Part shown: piece after piece, positions 8,970 to 18,150 of the stretch | How the letters are laid out: each line of letters opens with the position of its first letter | Position numbering within the stretch: position 1 is the stretch's first letter | NCBI RefSeq assembly: GCF_946479965.1 | Contig: NZ_CAMLHX010000001.1 | Span: 124,001 to 188,000, forward strand | Origin: an uncultured Mucilaginibacter sp. | GTDB taxonomy: Bacteria > Bacteroidota > Bacteroidia > Sphingobacteriales > Sphingobacteriaceae | Length of the DNA: 64,000 nt | Reading direction: 5' to 3' | Position numbers and translations under genes: made by a program | The notes under the pieces: generated by a model | Database searches by the model: none | What the model saw: only the letters and a program-made list of their open reading frames with translations | What the model was told of the DNA's origin: nothing

Positions 8970-10061
8970 TTAATGGTGATGCTCTTCAACCGCCATGCCT
9001 ATAAACAGGGCAGAAAGCATCGTAAAAATAAAGGCCTGTAAAAATGCTACCAGTAATTCTATGGTATCCATAAACACCACAAACACCACTGATACAGGCG
9101 CAATTGCCAAACTCTTAAAAATAAATATTAAAGATATTAAGCTTAACACAATAATGTGACCCGCTGTAATGTTGGCAAATAAACGGATCATCAACGCAAA
9201 TGGTCTTGATATAATACCGATCATTTCCACAGGAACCATGATAGGGTATAACCACAACGGGATATCAGGTTTGAAAATGTGTTTCCAATAATACTTGTTG
9301 CCGCTAACGTTGATAACTATTAACACGATGAACGACAATGTAAGCGTTACAGCTATGTTACCGGTAAGGTTGTAGCCACCCGGGAAAACCGGCAGCAAAC
9401 CAAATAGGTTATTGATTAATATAAAAAAGAAGATAGTAAGCAGTAAAGGCATGTATCTGGCGTATTTTACACCAATATTAGGAATGGCTACGTCATCCCT
9501 AACAAACATTACCAGCGGCTCAAGGAAAGACTGTAAGCCTTTCGGCGCTTTACCTGTACGTTTTTTATAAGTAGAAGATACTGCTATAAAAATTACAAGC
9601 AAAATAATCATACCCATCCACATGCTTATTACGTTACGGGTAAGAGAAAAATCTATTAATGTGCTGTGTGGTTTCAATAGGGTGGCACCGGGCAATAACT
9701 CATTGTTAGCCCCAACAATACTTACCTTATCCTTTATTAAACGATAGGTATAATATTTCCCAGTATAGTCTGCATGTCCGTGTTCAAAATGTGCCGATGA
9801 AAACATTTCAAAGCCTTTATCAGTATATAAAATAACCGGCAGCGGAATAGAAATCTCTTTAACAAAAGGTAGAGCAACATGCCATGAATGCGAATCGCCA
9901 ATGTGTTCGAAAATTAACTCCTTAGTATTGAATTTTTCTTCGGGTTTGTGTTCAGTTTCCTGACCGAAAGTGATTGCCGGGAAGATTGATGCTATTGCAA
10001 AAACGGCGCAAATAACTAAATGCTTAAAATTTTTTGAGTTCAAAATCAACTTATTATTCAT
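8970..10061 (-). CDS. atpB: ATP synthase Fo a subunit
   Basis: 363 residues from the ATG at 10061 (a TTG one codon upstream is ignored). It carries a signal peptide and an N-terminal periplasmic region of about 130 residues, which makes it longer than the proteobacterial a subunit, as usual in Bacteroidota. Five or more membrane helices follow. The essential stator arginine lies in LMIRLFANITAGH (near residue 285). The C-terminus EEHHH is histidine-rich. It provides the proton half-channels. It lies 14 bp downstream of the small membrane gene. Confidence 0.95.
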   Translation of the reverse strand: MNNKLILNSKNFKHLVICAVFAIASIFPAITFGQETEHKPEEKFNTKELIFEHIGDSHSWHVALPFVKEISIPLPVILYTDKGFEMFSSAHFEHGHADYTGKYYTYRLIKDKVSIVGANNELLPGATLLKPHSTLIDFSLTRNVISMWMGMIILLVIFIAVSSTYKKRTGKAPKGLQSFLEPLVMFVRDDVAIPNIGVKYARYMPLLLTIFFFILINNLFGLLPVFPGGYNLTGNIAVTLTLSFIVLIVINVSGNKYYWKHIFKPDIPLWLYPIMVPVEMIGIISRPFALMIRLFANITAGHIIVLSLISLIFIFKSLAIAPVSVVFVVFMDTIELLVAFLQAFIFTMLSALFIGMAVEEHHH

Positions 10062-10075
10062 CAAAATGAAGTTTT

Positions 10076-10462
10076 CTACCTTAAATTTTGGTTGCGCAAG
10101 TTACGCAACAAACAATAAATTTCAAAGGCCGTATTTAATAAATAAATAACAAAAAAATTAGACACAAAAATGTACTTGTCGGGCTTGATTTTTATCAGGA
10201 AAATAAGGGTAAAAACAAGGCAGGCAAGTATCTTAAAGGTGGTAGCAACCATAAACATTTGCGTGCCCCTCTCGCCATTTATTTCCTGTCCGGCAATTAC
10301 AGCCATTATCACAACAAGTGTAAGGCCTGATTGAAAGAAAAACACAAGCCAGAACTTTGAAACCAATAAATGGTTATAGCCATAATATGCCAATGATAAT
10401 GCAGGCAGTGCTATTATGACGGTGAATAATAGGTAGAATGCTAAGTAGCGAAGAAGTTTCAA
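10076..10462 (-). CDS. Small four-helix membrane protein of the atp operon (AtpI-position)
   Basis: About 128 residues with four predicted membrane helices and no motif I recognise. I place the start at a TTG (10462-10460) that overlaps the atpZ stop in a TTGA arrangement. The frame stays open to 10534, but those codons overlap atpZ and read as cysteine/tryptophan-rich noise. The position between atpZ and atpB is where AtpI lies in other operons, so a role in c-ring or a-subunit assembly is plausible, by position only. It could be a Bacteroidota-specific AtpI equivalent. Confidence 0.7.
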   Translation of the reverse strand: MKLLRYLAFYLLFTVIIALPALSLAYYGYNHLLVSKFWLVFFFQSGLTLVVIMAVIAGQEINGERGTQMFMVATTFKILACLVFTLIFLIKIKPDKYIFVSNFFVIYLLNTAFEIYCLLRNLRNQNLR

Positions 10463-10689
10463 TTTTTTAAGGATCTGATAACAATGTATAATGAACCAAA
10501 GACACCAACAAGGGAAAGTATTGCTGTTACCCATTTGGTTTGATGATTAGCGGAAGCATCAATTTTATACCCGATAAAAGTAAACACGCCTATGATGGCT
10601 ATCATTTGGAACCCCATAGCGCTGTATTTGAGATAGCTATTAATCGGTTTATCCGTTCCCGGGTTGTCTTTTTGTTCATTTTCATCCAT
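10459..10689 (-). CDS. atpZ: AtpZ/AtpI-family protein
   Basis: 76 residues from the ATG at 10689 (a TTG two codons upstream is possible but unneeded). After a polar N-terminus there are two membrane helices (about 27-45 and 53-72) separated by a short loop, the layout of AtpZ. AtpZ proteins head many atp operons and, with AtpI, have been linked to magnesium/calcium handling or assembly of Fo. It is the first gene of the operon. A TAAATTTG promoter element ends only three bases before the ATG, so the mRNA is probably leaderless or nearly so. Confidence 0.82.
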   Translation of the reverse strand: MDENEQKDNPGTDKPINSYLKYSAMGFQMIAIIGVFTFIGYKIDASANHQTKWVTAILSLVGVFGSLYIVIRSLKN

Positions 10690-10692
10690 GCG

Positions 10693-10700
10693 CAAATTTA
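10693..10700 (-). promoter_or_regulatory. -7 element TAAATTTG of the atp operon
   Basis: A perfect TAnnTTTG on the minus strand, three bases ahead of the atpZ ATG. It lies in a 45-bp divergent gap shared with the PorW-like gene at 10735. Confidence 0.6.
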
Positions 10701-10734
10701 TTAATCCTGTTGTATACTATTTAGTAAATTAGCC

Positions 10735-13700
10735 ATGCTTTTTAAACACGAGGTTGATATTTTGAGTTATACACATAAATTTACTGCAATTAAGCGGATT
10801 ATATTTTTGTTGATCGGTCCGTTATTGATAGTAGCGGGATGTTCCCTTCAAAAAAAATCAACCGTTAACCGCGTTCTGCAAAACCTCACAGCGCATTATA
10901 ACCTGCTTTTTAACGCCAACGAACTGCTAAAACAAAAACAACTGGACTATGCCGCGGGCTTTGTTGATGATTACCAACAGATGCTGGCTGTTTACCCGGA
11001 TACCATAGGGCAGACAGATGCTGTAGACAAGGATATTGAAGATGCCATTGCTAAAGCCAATAAAATTATCAACGAAAAGGAACAGAGCAAGTATTTAGGC
11101 GATGCTTACCTGGTAATTGGCAAGGCCAACTATTTGGCCGCTAATTATTTTAATGCCGTTGAGTTTTTTAATTATGTTATCCGCTCGTTCCCCAAGCGGG
11201 CCGATCTGAAACAAGAAGCATCCGTATGGAGGGCACGGGCCCTGTTGTATCAAAATAATAATGAAGAGGCAGCAATAGCCTTGGATACTGCCTTTGCCAA
11301 CATCAACCTAAAGAAAAGAAACCCTGCCGATGTGTATGCGACCCAACTGCAATACAATATATATATGCAGGATTACGAGAGTGGAGAAGAAATGGCGAAG
11401 AAAGCCATTGCTGCTGTAAAGCAAAAACAGCTTAAATTGCGGTGGACCTATATATTGGGCCAGCTGCAGGAGCTGAATAATAAAAATGCAGATGCCATTG
11501 CAAGTTATACGCGCGTTGTAAATAGCAACGCGCCATTTGATATGGCCTTTAATGCGAGCCTGAACCGTATCCGCATTCAGGATATGCGCAATGGTGTTAA
11601 GCAGGACCGCGTATCATTATTGTTAAAGCTACTTAAAGACAATAATAATGCGGATTTTAAAGACCAGATCTACTACCAGGTGGCTGAAGTTTACCGCGCA
11701 GGGCACGACTTACCCAAGGCCATAAAATATTACAATCTTTCTATACAGAACAGTACTAAGAACAGAACTCAAAAAGGATTGTCTTATTTAAGTATAGCCG
11801 ATATTAAATTTAAGAACGAAGCCGACTATGTTACCGCTAAAAATTATTACGATAGCGTGCTGACTAATCTGTCGCCGTACTACCCAGGGTATAAACAGAT
11901 AAGGTTGAAAAGCAATAACCTGCAATTGCTGGTAGATCAGCTAAAGGTAATTGCACTTGAGGACACCTTACAAATGCTGGCCAAACTGGATGAAAACACC
12001 CGCCTGGCAAAAATTGACGCTTTAGTTAATGCCCAAATACAACGGGGGCAAACCACTAGCAATAATAACGCCCAAGCCAATGCTGGTGGCGGTAACACAG
12101 CGTCAACAACGCCCGGTAACGTTACAGCAAGTACGGGGAGCAACTTTTACTTTTATAACAATGCAGCCGTAAGTAGGGGTTTTAACGATTTTAAAGTGAA
12201 ATGGGGAAACCGTAAACTGGAAGATAACTGGCGTACAAGTCAGCGGACCATGACTACCGGTACTACGGCTCTACCATCAGGTGTTGCGGGTAATGATCCT
12301 GACCTGGTGCCGGGCAGTTCGCCTAAAAATGATCTGGTTGCTCCTGCCGCTGCTTACCGGCAGAGCTTAATGCAAAACCTTCCGCTTACTCAGCCTTTGT
12401 TGGCACAATCCAATCAGCGTATTTATGCCGCGTATATGGATATGGCTAATTTTTACCGTGATATACTAGATGACAAAAAGGAAGCCATTGCTAATTATTT
12501 ATTATTGCTGAACCGCTATCCGGATAACGAAGGCAATGCAGCTGTATATTATAATCTATACCGTTTATACTTCGATAGCAATAAGCAGCTTTCTGAGTCC
12601 TATAAAAATAAATTGCTGAGTACCTTTCCTCAATCAATCTTTGCCAAAGTTATTCTGGATCCTAATTATGCGGATAAGTTGAATGATAAGGACACACAAT
12701 TTAAATCGGCATACAATAACTTGTTCAGTTTATATCAACGCAAAAAATTTGCTCAGGTAATTGCAGGTGCTGATAGCTTGCAGGCCATTTACCCTGATAA
12801 TGTACTTGTGCCGCAATTACGATACCTGCGCACCATTGCCGCCGGGCATCAGCAAAGGCTGGAGCCCTTCGAGCAATCGCTGCAGGATATAACTAAAACT
12901 TATCCGCAGGATAAACTGATAACGCCGTTAATACAACAGCATCTGGAATACATAAACGCCAATCGTTTGCAATTAGCGGCTATGGCGGTTGTTCTAACCA
13001 ATGATGACGAGGATGAGTTGATATTTTCATCCCCCGTTGCTAATAAAAAAGAAACGCCATATAACCGTAACCGCGTAGCTCCGGTTGTAGTTCAGACACG
13101 TACGGAACCGGTGGTGCAGAAACCGGTAACAACTCCGCCTGTTGCAAAACCAACTGTTGTTACGCCGCCGGTGATAGCGAAAACAACTCCGCCTGTTCAA
13201 CAACCGGCTCAACTTCCTGCGGTTAAAAAGGATTCTGTAGTTGCTGTTACTGCGATGCCTGTAGATCAGGCTCCAACGGTAAATCAGCCAAAGCGCGATA
13301 GTGTGATGGTGCAAGTACAGCCGCAGCAGCAACAGCAACAGGTGGTTACACCTGCACCTGCCAAACCCAAATTTGTATCTAACCTGTTTAACGAGCGCGA
13401 TAGTGCCAATTATTATTTCGTAATAAATGTAAGCACGGGTACGCAGGATCTCTCCTCCTCGCGTTTTGGAATAGGGCAGTTTAACAGGGTTACGTATAAA
13501 CTAAACAGCCTTGTTCACCGTTTAAAATTTGCCGGGCCCAATAATCAATTGATATTTGTGGGCCGCTTTGCTAGTTTGCTAAGCGCTCAGGCATACAAAA
13601 AAGCTATAACGCCTTTACTGCCCGAGATTATGAAGGTGGCAAAAGATAAATACAGCATTTTTATTATAACACAGGAAAATCTGAATAAATTAGCCGACAA

Positions 13701-13746
13701 GAATTTATTAGATAGTTACATTAACTATTATGAACAAACCTTTTAG
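10735..13746 (+). CDS. porW: T9SS/gliding lipoprotein, PorW/SprE-like TPR protein
   Basis: 1003 residues. A lipoprotein signal ends at LIVAGC with Cys36 as the likely lipidated residue. Tetratricopeptide-like helical repeats span about 80-400 and 540-760. A Pro/Gln/Val-rich linker (about 785-880) follows, then a compact C-terminal domain (YYFVINVSTGTQ to the end). Size, lipobox, TPR content and C-terminal domain fit PorW (SprE in Flavobacterium), an outer-membrane-linked component of the type IX secretion system that interacts with the PorK/N ring. gldKLMN lie 4.4 kb away. The PBP1A gene overlaps its last 17 bases, so they are co-transcribed. Confidence 0.78.
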   Translation: MLFKHEVDILSYTHKFTAIKRIIFLLIGPLLIVAGCSLQKKSTVNRVLQNLTAHYNLLFNANELLKQKQLDYAAGFVDDYQQMLAVYPDTIGQTDAVDKDIEDAIAKANKIINEKEQSKYLGDAYLVIGKANYLAANYFNAVEFFNYVIRSFPKRADLKQEASVWRARALLYQNNNEEAAIALDTAFANINLKKRNPADVYATQLQYNIYMQDYESGEEMAKKAIAAVKQKQLKLRWTYILGQLQELNNKNADAIASYTRVVNSNAPFDMAFNASLNRIRIQDMRNGVKQDRVSLLLKLLKDNNNADFKDQIYYQVAEVYRAGHDLPKAIKYYNLSIQNSTKNRTQKGLSYLSIADIKFKNEADYVTAKNYYDSVLTNLSPYYPGYKQIRLKSNNLQLLVDQLKVIALEDTLQMLAKLDENTRLAKIDALVNAQIQRGQTTSNNNAQANAGGGNTASTTPGNVTASTGSNFYFYNNAAVSRGFNDFKVKWGNRKLEDNWRTSQRTMTTGTTALPSGVAGNDPDLVPGSSPKNDLVAPAAAYRQSLMQNLPLTQPLLAQSNQRIYAAYMDMANFYRDILDDKKEAIANYLLLLNRYPDNEGNAAVYYNLYRLYFDSNKQLSESYKNKLLSTFPQSIFAKVILDPNYADKLNDKDTQFKSAYNNLFSLYQRKKFAQVIAGADSLQAIYPDNVLVPQLRYLRTIAAGHQQRLEPFEQSLQDITKTYPQDKLITPLIQQHLEYINANRLQLAAMAVVLTNDDEDELIFSSPVANKKETPYNRNRVAPVVVQTRTEPVVQKPVTTPPVAKPTVVTPPVIAKTTPPVQQPAQLPAVKKDSVVAVTAMPVDQAPTVNQPKRDSVMVQVQPQQQQQQVVTPAPAKPKFVSNLFNERDSANYYFVINVSTGTQDLSSSRFGIGQFNRVTYKLNSLVHRLKFAGPNNQLIFVGRFASLLSAQAYKKAITPLLPEIMKVAKDKYSIFIITQENLNKLADKNLLDSYINYYEQTF

Positions 13747-15997
13747 AAAGAACGATCAACTTACGCAGCAGGATATACGCAGATACAACGGATACATCTG
13801 GAAATTTGTAGCTACCTGTTTTGCTATAGTGTTATTGTTAATAGTATCTACTGCTTTAGGCTTATTTGATCCGTTGCCATCTTTGCGTGAGCTGGAAAAC
13901 CCAAAGAGCAGCCAGGCATCATCAATACGTGCCTCTGATAATACCGAAATTGGTAAGTACTACCAAGGCCAAAACAGGACAACAGTGGGCTATAGCAAAA
14001 TATCCACCAACGTTATTAATGCACTTGTAGCTACTGAGGACAATCATTTCTATGATCATTCAGGTATCGACTTTTGGCGGACCTTCAGTATAATAGGATA
14101 CAATCTGGTGGGCAAAAAACAAGGTGGTAGTACTCTTACCCAACAATTAGCACTCAACCAATTTTCTAAAGATGGTAGGGCCCATGGCTTTTTTGCCCGT
14201 GGTTTTCAAAAGCTTAGTGAACTAATTATTGCTGTGCGATTAGAAAAGCATTATACCAAGCAGGAAATTATTACCATGTATTTAAATACGGTTCCGTTTG
14301 GTAGTAATAGCTTTGGCATAAGCGCCGCCGCCAGCACTTTTTTTAATACTACTGCTGATAAATTAACTGCAGATCAGGCCGCTTTGTTAGTTGCAGTAGT
14401 AAATGCACCAACCCGTTACTCGCCGGTTAGGCACCCTGAGAGTGCCTTAAACAGACGTAATTTTGTTTTGGCACGCATGGCCGATGAAAAATATTTAAGT
14501 GAGACGGAAGCAACGGAGCTACAGCAAAAACCATTAGGCATTGACTATCATCCCGTAGATCACAATGACGGATTGGCACCATATTTCAGGGAAGAATTAA
14601 AAAAAACGGTAACAGACATATTGAAGCAGGGCAATTTTGTTAAAAGTGATGGCACCCCTTACGATCTGTATCACGATGGGTTGATAATTCATACCACTAT
14701 TGATGCCAGCATGCAGCAATATGCCGAGGAAGCACAACGTGAGTGGATGCGGAAACTTCAGCATCAGTTTAACATGGAATGGAAAGGTGTTAAATTATCA
14801 GCCAGAATAAGCAACTATGATGTGCGGATAAAGCAAGGCATACGCGAGTCTGATCGCTACAAGCAATTAAAATTAGAAGAACAATCAGACGAAGATATAC
14901 TAAGAAACTTCAACACGCCCGATACGCTGAACTTGTTTACCTGGAAAGGGAGTATAGATACATTAATGAAACCGATCGATTCGGTTGCGTATGCCCAAAT
15001 GCTGCTGCGTAATTCATTAATGAGTATGGATCCTACAACCGGCTACATTAAGGCTTGGGTGGGCGGTATAAATTTTGAACATTATAAAAGCGACCAGGTA
15101 AAAGTAGGTGCGCGGCAGGTGGGTTCAACTGCTAAGCCATTTACTTATGCTACAGCCTTAAAAATGGGCTATTCGCCTTGTATGAAAGTTAATAACGTGC
15201 CTATAACCATCTCAGGGTATGGATCAGCAGATTGGACGCCCCGTTCGGCGGGAAAACCTGTGCCTGGTTGGATAACCCTAAAAACGGCACTGGCACACTC
15301 CCAAAACTGGGTTACCGCGTATGTGATGAATGAAATAAAACCCGAGCCGGTAGTTGAGATGATCAAAAACCTTGGTATAAAGGAACAAGTAGACCCCGTA
15401 CCAAGTATTTGCCTTGGCGTATTTGATGCTACGGTGATGGAAATGACGGGGGCTTATTCTGCATTTGTCAATCACGGCATTTGGACGGAGCCCACCTACC
15501 TTTTGCGTATTGAGGATAAAAACGGCAACCTTATATACAGCAATACACCCAAGGTTAAACAGGTTATGGATGAAGAGGTGGCTTATAAAATGACGGATAT
15601 GCTGAAGGGAGTAGTTACGGAAAAAGGTGGCACTGGTCATCGTGTACAATGGATGTTTAATTTGAACAACCCTATCGGCGGAAAAACCGGTACTACGAAT
15701 GATAATTCTGACGGTTGGTTTATAGGTGTAACGCCAAAATTGGTTACCGGAATTTGGACCGGCTGCGAAAAACGTGATTTCCATTTCCGGTCGCTTAACA
15801 GTGGTGAGGGAGCCAATTCTGCGCTGCCTATATTTGGTCTGTATATGCAGAAGGTTTATGCTAATCAAGCTTTAGGTATAAAAAAGGACCTGGACTTTGA
15901 GCTGCCCAAAAATTCAACCGGTATAAACCTGGATTGCAATGCTTACGAACAGCAGACCCAGGGTGCAGGTGAGGTAGAAAAGAAGCTGGGATTTTAA
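13730..15997 (+). CDS. Penicillin-binding protein 1A (bifunctional transglycosylase/transpeptidase)
   Basis: 755 residues. An N-terminal membrane anchor (about 25-43) is followed by a GT51 transglycosylase domain with the catalytic Glu103 in EDNHFYDHSG and the GGSTLTQQL motif. A transpeptidase domain follows, with the SxxK motif STAK (Ser466, Lys469) and KTGT near residue 650. It polymerises and cross-links peptidoglycan on the periplasmic face. It starts inside the porW coding end (overlap 17 bp) and is followed by uvrC after 6 bp, so the three genes form one operon. Confidence 0.95.
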   Translation: MNKPFRKNDQLTQQDIRRYNGYIWKFVATCFAIVLLLIVSTALGLFDPLPSLRELENPKSSQASSIRASDNTEIGKYYQGQNRTTVGYSKISTNVINALVATEDNHFYDHSGIDFWRTFSIIGYNLVGKKQGGSTLTQQLALNQFSKDGRAHGFFARGFQKLSELIIAVRLEKHYTKQEIITMYLNTVPFGSNSFGISAAASTFFNTTADKLTADQAALLVAVVNAPTRYSPVRHPESALNRRNFVLARMADEKYLSETEATELQQKPLGIDYHPVDHNDGLAPYFREELKKTVTDILKQGNFVKSDGTPYDLYHDGLIIHTTIDASMQQYAEEAQREWMRKLQHQFNMEWKGVKLSARISNYDVRIKQGIRESDRYKQLKLEEQSDEDILRNFNTPDTLNLFTWKGSIDTLMKPIDSVAYAQMLLRNSLMSMDPTTGYIKAWVGGINFEHYKSDQVKVGARQVGSTAKPFTYATALKMGYSPCMKVNNVPITISGYGSADWTPRSAGKPVPGWITLKTALAHSQNWVTAYVMNEIKPEPVVEMIKNLGIKEQVDPVPSICLGVFDATVMEMTGAYSAFVNHGIWTEPTYLLRIEDKNGNLIYSNTPKVKQVMDEEVAYKMTDMLKGVVTEKGGTGHRVQWMFNLNNPIGGKTGTTNDNSDGWFIGVTPKLVTGIWTGCEKRDFHFRSLNSGEGANSALPIFGLYMQKVYANQALGIKKDLDFELPKNSTGINLDCNAYEQQTQGAGEVEKKLGF

Positions 15998-16003
15998 TAC
16001 AGG

Positions 16004-17806
16004 ATGAGTCAGTTTGATTACAGGGAAGCTTTAAAAAACATACCGCATAAGCCCGGGGTTTATCAGTACTGGAATGCTGAAAACGAGCTGATATACATCG
16101 GCAAGGCGAAGGACCTGCGTAATCGTGTTGCATCTTATTTTAATAAGGACCTAAACGTTAATGCCAAAACTAAGGTATTGGTGTCGCGTATACGCAAGAT
16201 CACCTTTACCATTGTTGATACTGAGATTGATGCATGGCTGTTAGAAAACAGCCTGATAAAGAAGCACCAACCCCGGTATAATGTAATGCTGAAGGATGAT
16301 AAAACCTATCCATGGATCATCATCAAGAACGAGAATTTTCCCCGCATATTCTGGACACGACGCATAGTTAAAGATGGCTCTAAATATTTGGGTCCGTACG
16401 CGTCTGTAAGCATGATGCATGCCATACTTAGCCTTATTAAGGATACTTATCCTTTACGTACCTGCAACCTTGCGCTAACGCGCCAGAATATTGACGCCGG
16501 TAAGTTTAAAGTGTGTTTGGAGTACCAGTTAGGCAATTGTAAAGGCCCTTGTCAAAACTATCAAACCGAGGATGACTACAGCCACAATATAGAGGAAATA
16601 ACTAACATCCTGAACGGCAAGATAGGCGCTGTTCTGCGCACCATGAAGGCTGAAATGGATGACGCTATTGCCACCATGAACTATGAGCTGGCACATCGCC
16701 TTAAAAGGAAGTTTGACCTGTTAGAGAACTACCAAAGCAAATCAACTGTGGTTAACTCTTCTATTACCGACGTGGATGTTTTCAGCATAGCGAGCGAGGA
16801 GAAATACGCCTTTGTTAACTACCTTAAGGTGATGAACGGCACCATCATCCAAACGCAAACCATTGAACTGAAGAAACGCCTTGATGAAAGCGATGAGGAG
16901 TTGCTTGAGCTGGCCATAAGCGAGTTCCGCACGCGGTATAGCAGTACCTCAAAAGAGATCATTGTGCCTTTTAATCTGGATATAGAAGACAGCGCCATAA
17001 AGTTTACAGTGCCTAAACTGGGCGAGAAGAGGAAGCTGCTTGACCTATCACAAAAGAATGTGCAGTTCTTTAAAAAGGAGAGGATAGACCAGTACGAAAA
17101 ACTGAACCCTGAGGTACGCACAGAGCGCCTGCTTACCCAGATGATGAAGGACCTGCGCATGAACCAGCTGCCACGGCATATCGAGTGTTTTGATAACTCT
17201 AACTTTCAGGGCAAATACCCGGTATCTGCTATTGTGGTGTTTAGGGATGGCAAGCCATCGAAGAAAGACTATCGGCACTTTAACGTAAAAACTGTTGAAG
17301 GGCCCAATGACTTTGCCACTATGGAGGAAGCTGTATTACGCCGTTACCGTCGCGTTTTGGATGAAGATACCGGCCTGCCGCAGCTGATAGTTATAGATGG
17401 GGGCAAGGGCCAGCTATCCGCAGCCATAAAAAGCCTTAAGTTATTGGGTATAGATAAACAGGTAACGGTTATCGGCATTGCCAAGCGTTTGGAGGAATTG
17501 TATTACCCCGGAGATCAATATCCGCTATACCTGGATAAAAAATCAGAGACACTCAGGGTGATACAGCAGCTGCGCGATGAAGCGCACCGCTTTGGTATAA
17601 CCTTTCACCGTAAAAAGCGCGATAAAGGCACACTGGTTACAGAACTAGAGCTGATAGAGGGGATAGGTAAGACGACTTCCGAGAAACTGCTTAAATACTT
17701 TAAATCGGTAAAGAAGATTCGTGAGGCCGACGAAACCACCTTACTTGAAGTGGTTAACCTTAAACAAGCCAAGGCTATCTTGAGCTATTTTGCCGGAGGT
17801 GATTAG
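16004..17806 (+). CDS. uvrC: Excinuclease ABC subunit C
   Basis: 600 residues. The N-terminal GIY-YIG nuclease domain (GVYQYWNAENELIYIGKAKD, near 18-38) makes the 3' incision. A UVR segment near 205-240 contacts UvrB. The RNase H-like domain (ECFDNSNFQG near 390, VIDGGKGQLSAA near 465) makes the 5' incision. Helix-hairpin-helix motifs close the C-terminus. Four cysteines near 160-185 (including CNLALTR, CLEYQLGNCKGPC) match the iron-sulfur cysteine cluster region of UvrC. It is last in the porW-pbp1A-uvrC operon. Confidence 0.97.
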   Translation: MSQFDYREALKNIPHKPGVYQYWNAENELIYIGKAKDLRNRVASYFNKDLNVNAKTKVLVSRIRKITFTIVDTEIDAWLLENSLIKKHQPRYNVMLKDDKTYPWIIIKNENFPRIFWTRRIVKDGSKYLGPYASVSMMHAILSLIKDTYPLRTCNLALTRQNIDAGKFKVCLEYQLGNCKGPCQNYQTEDDYSHNIEEITNILNGKIGAVLRTMKAEMDDAIATMNYELAHRLKRKFDLLENYQSKSTVVNSSITDVDVFSIASEEKYAFVNYLKVMNGTIIQTQTIELKKRLDESDEELLELAISEFRTRYSSTSKEIIVPFNLDIEDSAIKFTVPKLGEKRKLLDLSQKNVQFFKKERIDQYEKLNPEVRTERLLTQMMKDLRMNQLPRHIECFDNSNFQGKYPVSAIVVFRDGKPSKKDYRHFNVKTVEGPNDFATMEEAVLRRYRRVLDEDTGLPQLIVIDGGKGQLSAAIKSLKLLGIDKQVTVIGIAKRLEELYYPGDQYPLYLDKKSETLRVIQQLRDEAHRFGITFHRKKRDKGTLVTELELIEGIGKTTSEKLLKYFKSVKKIREADETTLLEVVNLKQAKAILSYFAGGD

Positions 17807-17828
17807 AACGATACAGGGTAGTAACCGG

Positions 17829-18067
17829 TGTTCCAAAAAATATAAAGCCTTAAAAAAATTAATTTTTCGTTGACGGAGTTAAGCAGCTGTATATCAATAT
17901 AATGATATTTGAATGTGGAACAGTTTGAAACACTTTGAAACTACTTATAAGTCAGTAAGCTTAGCTGTAGATTGAGACTAAGCAATTGATTATAAGGGTA
18001 TTGAATAGAAAACCAGTTTTGCGCTCTTTTTGGAACAGTTTGGAACAGCGAAATTTGAATTTGGAAC
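17829..18067. repeat. MITE-like element with 11-bp terminal inverted repeats (GGAAC word)
   Basis: TGTTCCAAAAA (17829-17839) and TTTTTGGAACA (18027-18037) are a perfect 11-bp inverted repeat with TG...CA ends. A further GGAACA word follows at exactly 10 bp (18041), and another TTGGAAC at 18061. An internal cluster of GGAACA/GAAACA words at 10-bp period lies at 17916-17942. The core 17936-17969 is 29/34 identical to 53591-53624. It fills most of the 344-bp gap after uvrC. No gene is seen. Confidence 0.7.
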
Positions 18068-18080
18068 GCTTCCTAAAACA

Positions 18081-18115
18081 AAAAAAGCGATGGGATCAAC
18101 CCATCGCTTTTTTTT
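18081..18115. terminator. Bidirectional terminator between uvrC and gldN
   Basis: AGCGATGGG and CCCATCGCT flank a short loop, with a run of A on the left and T on the right, so it works for both convergent operons. The same 9-base arms occur in the palindrome at 34191-34215. Confidence 0.85.
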
Positions 18116-18150
18116 ATCTGCCAGTCAAACCAATGACTGATCACCAATGA

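Noticed and set aside
15278..15868. 196-codon minus-strand open frame over PBP1A
   Set aside because: Antisense shadow of the transpeptidase domain with no recognisable motif.
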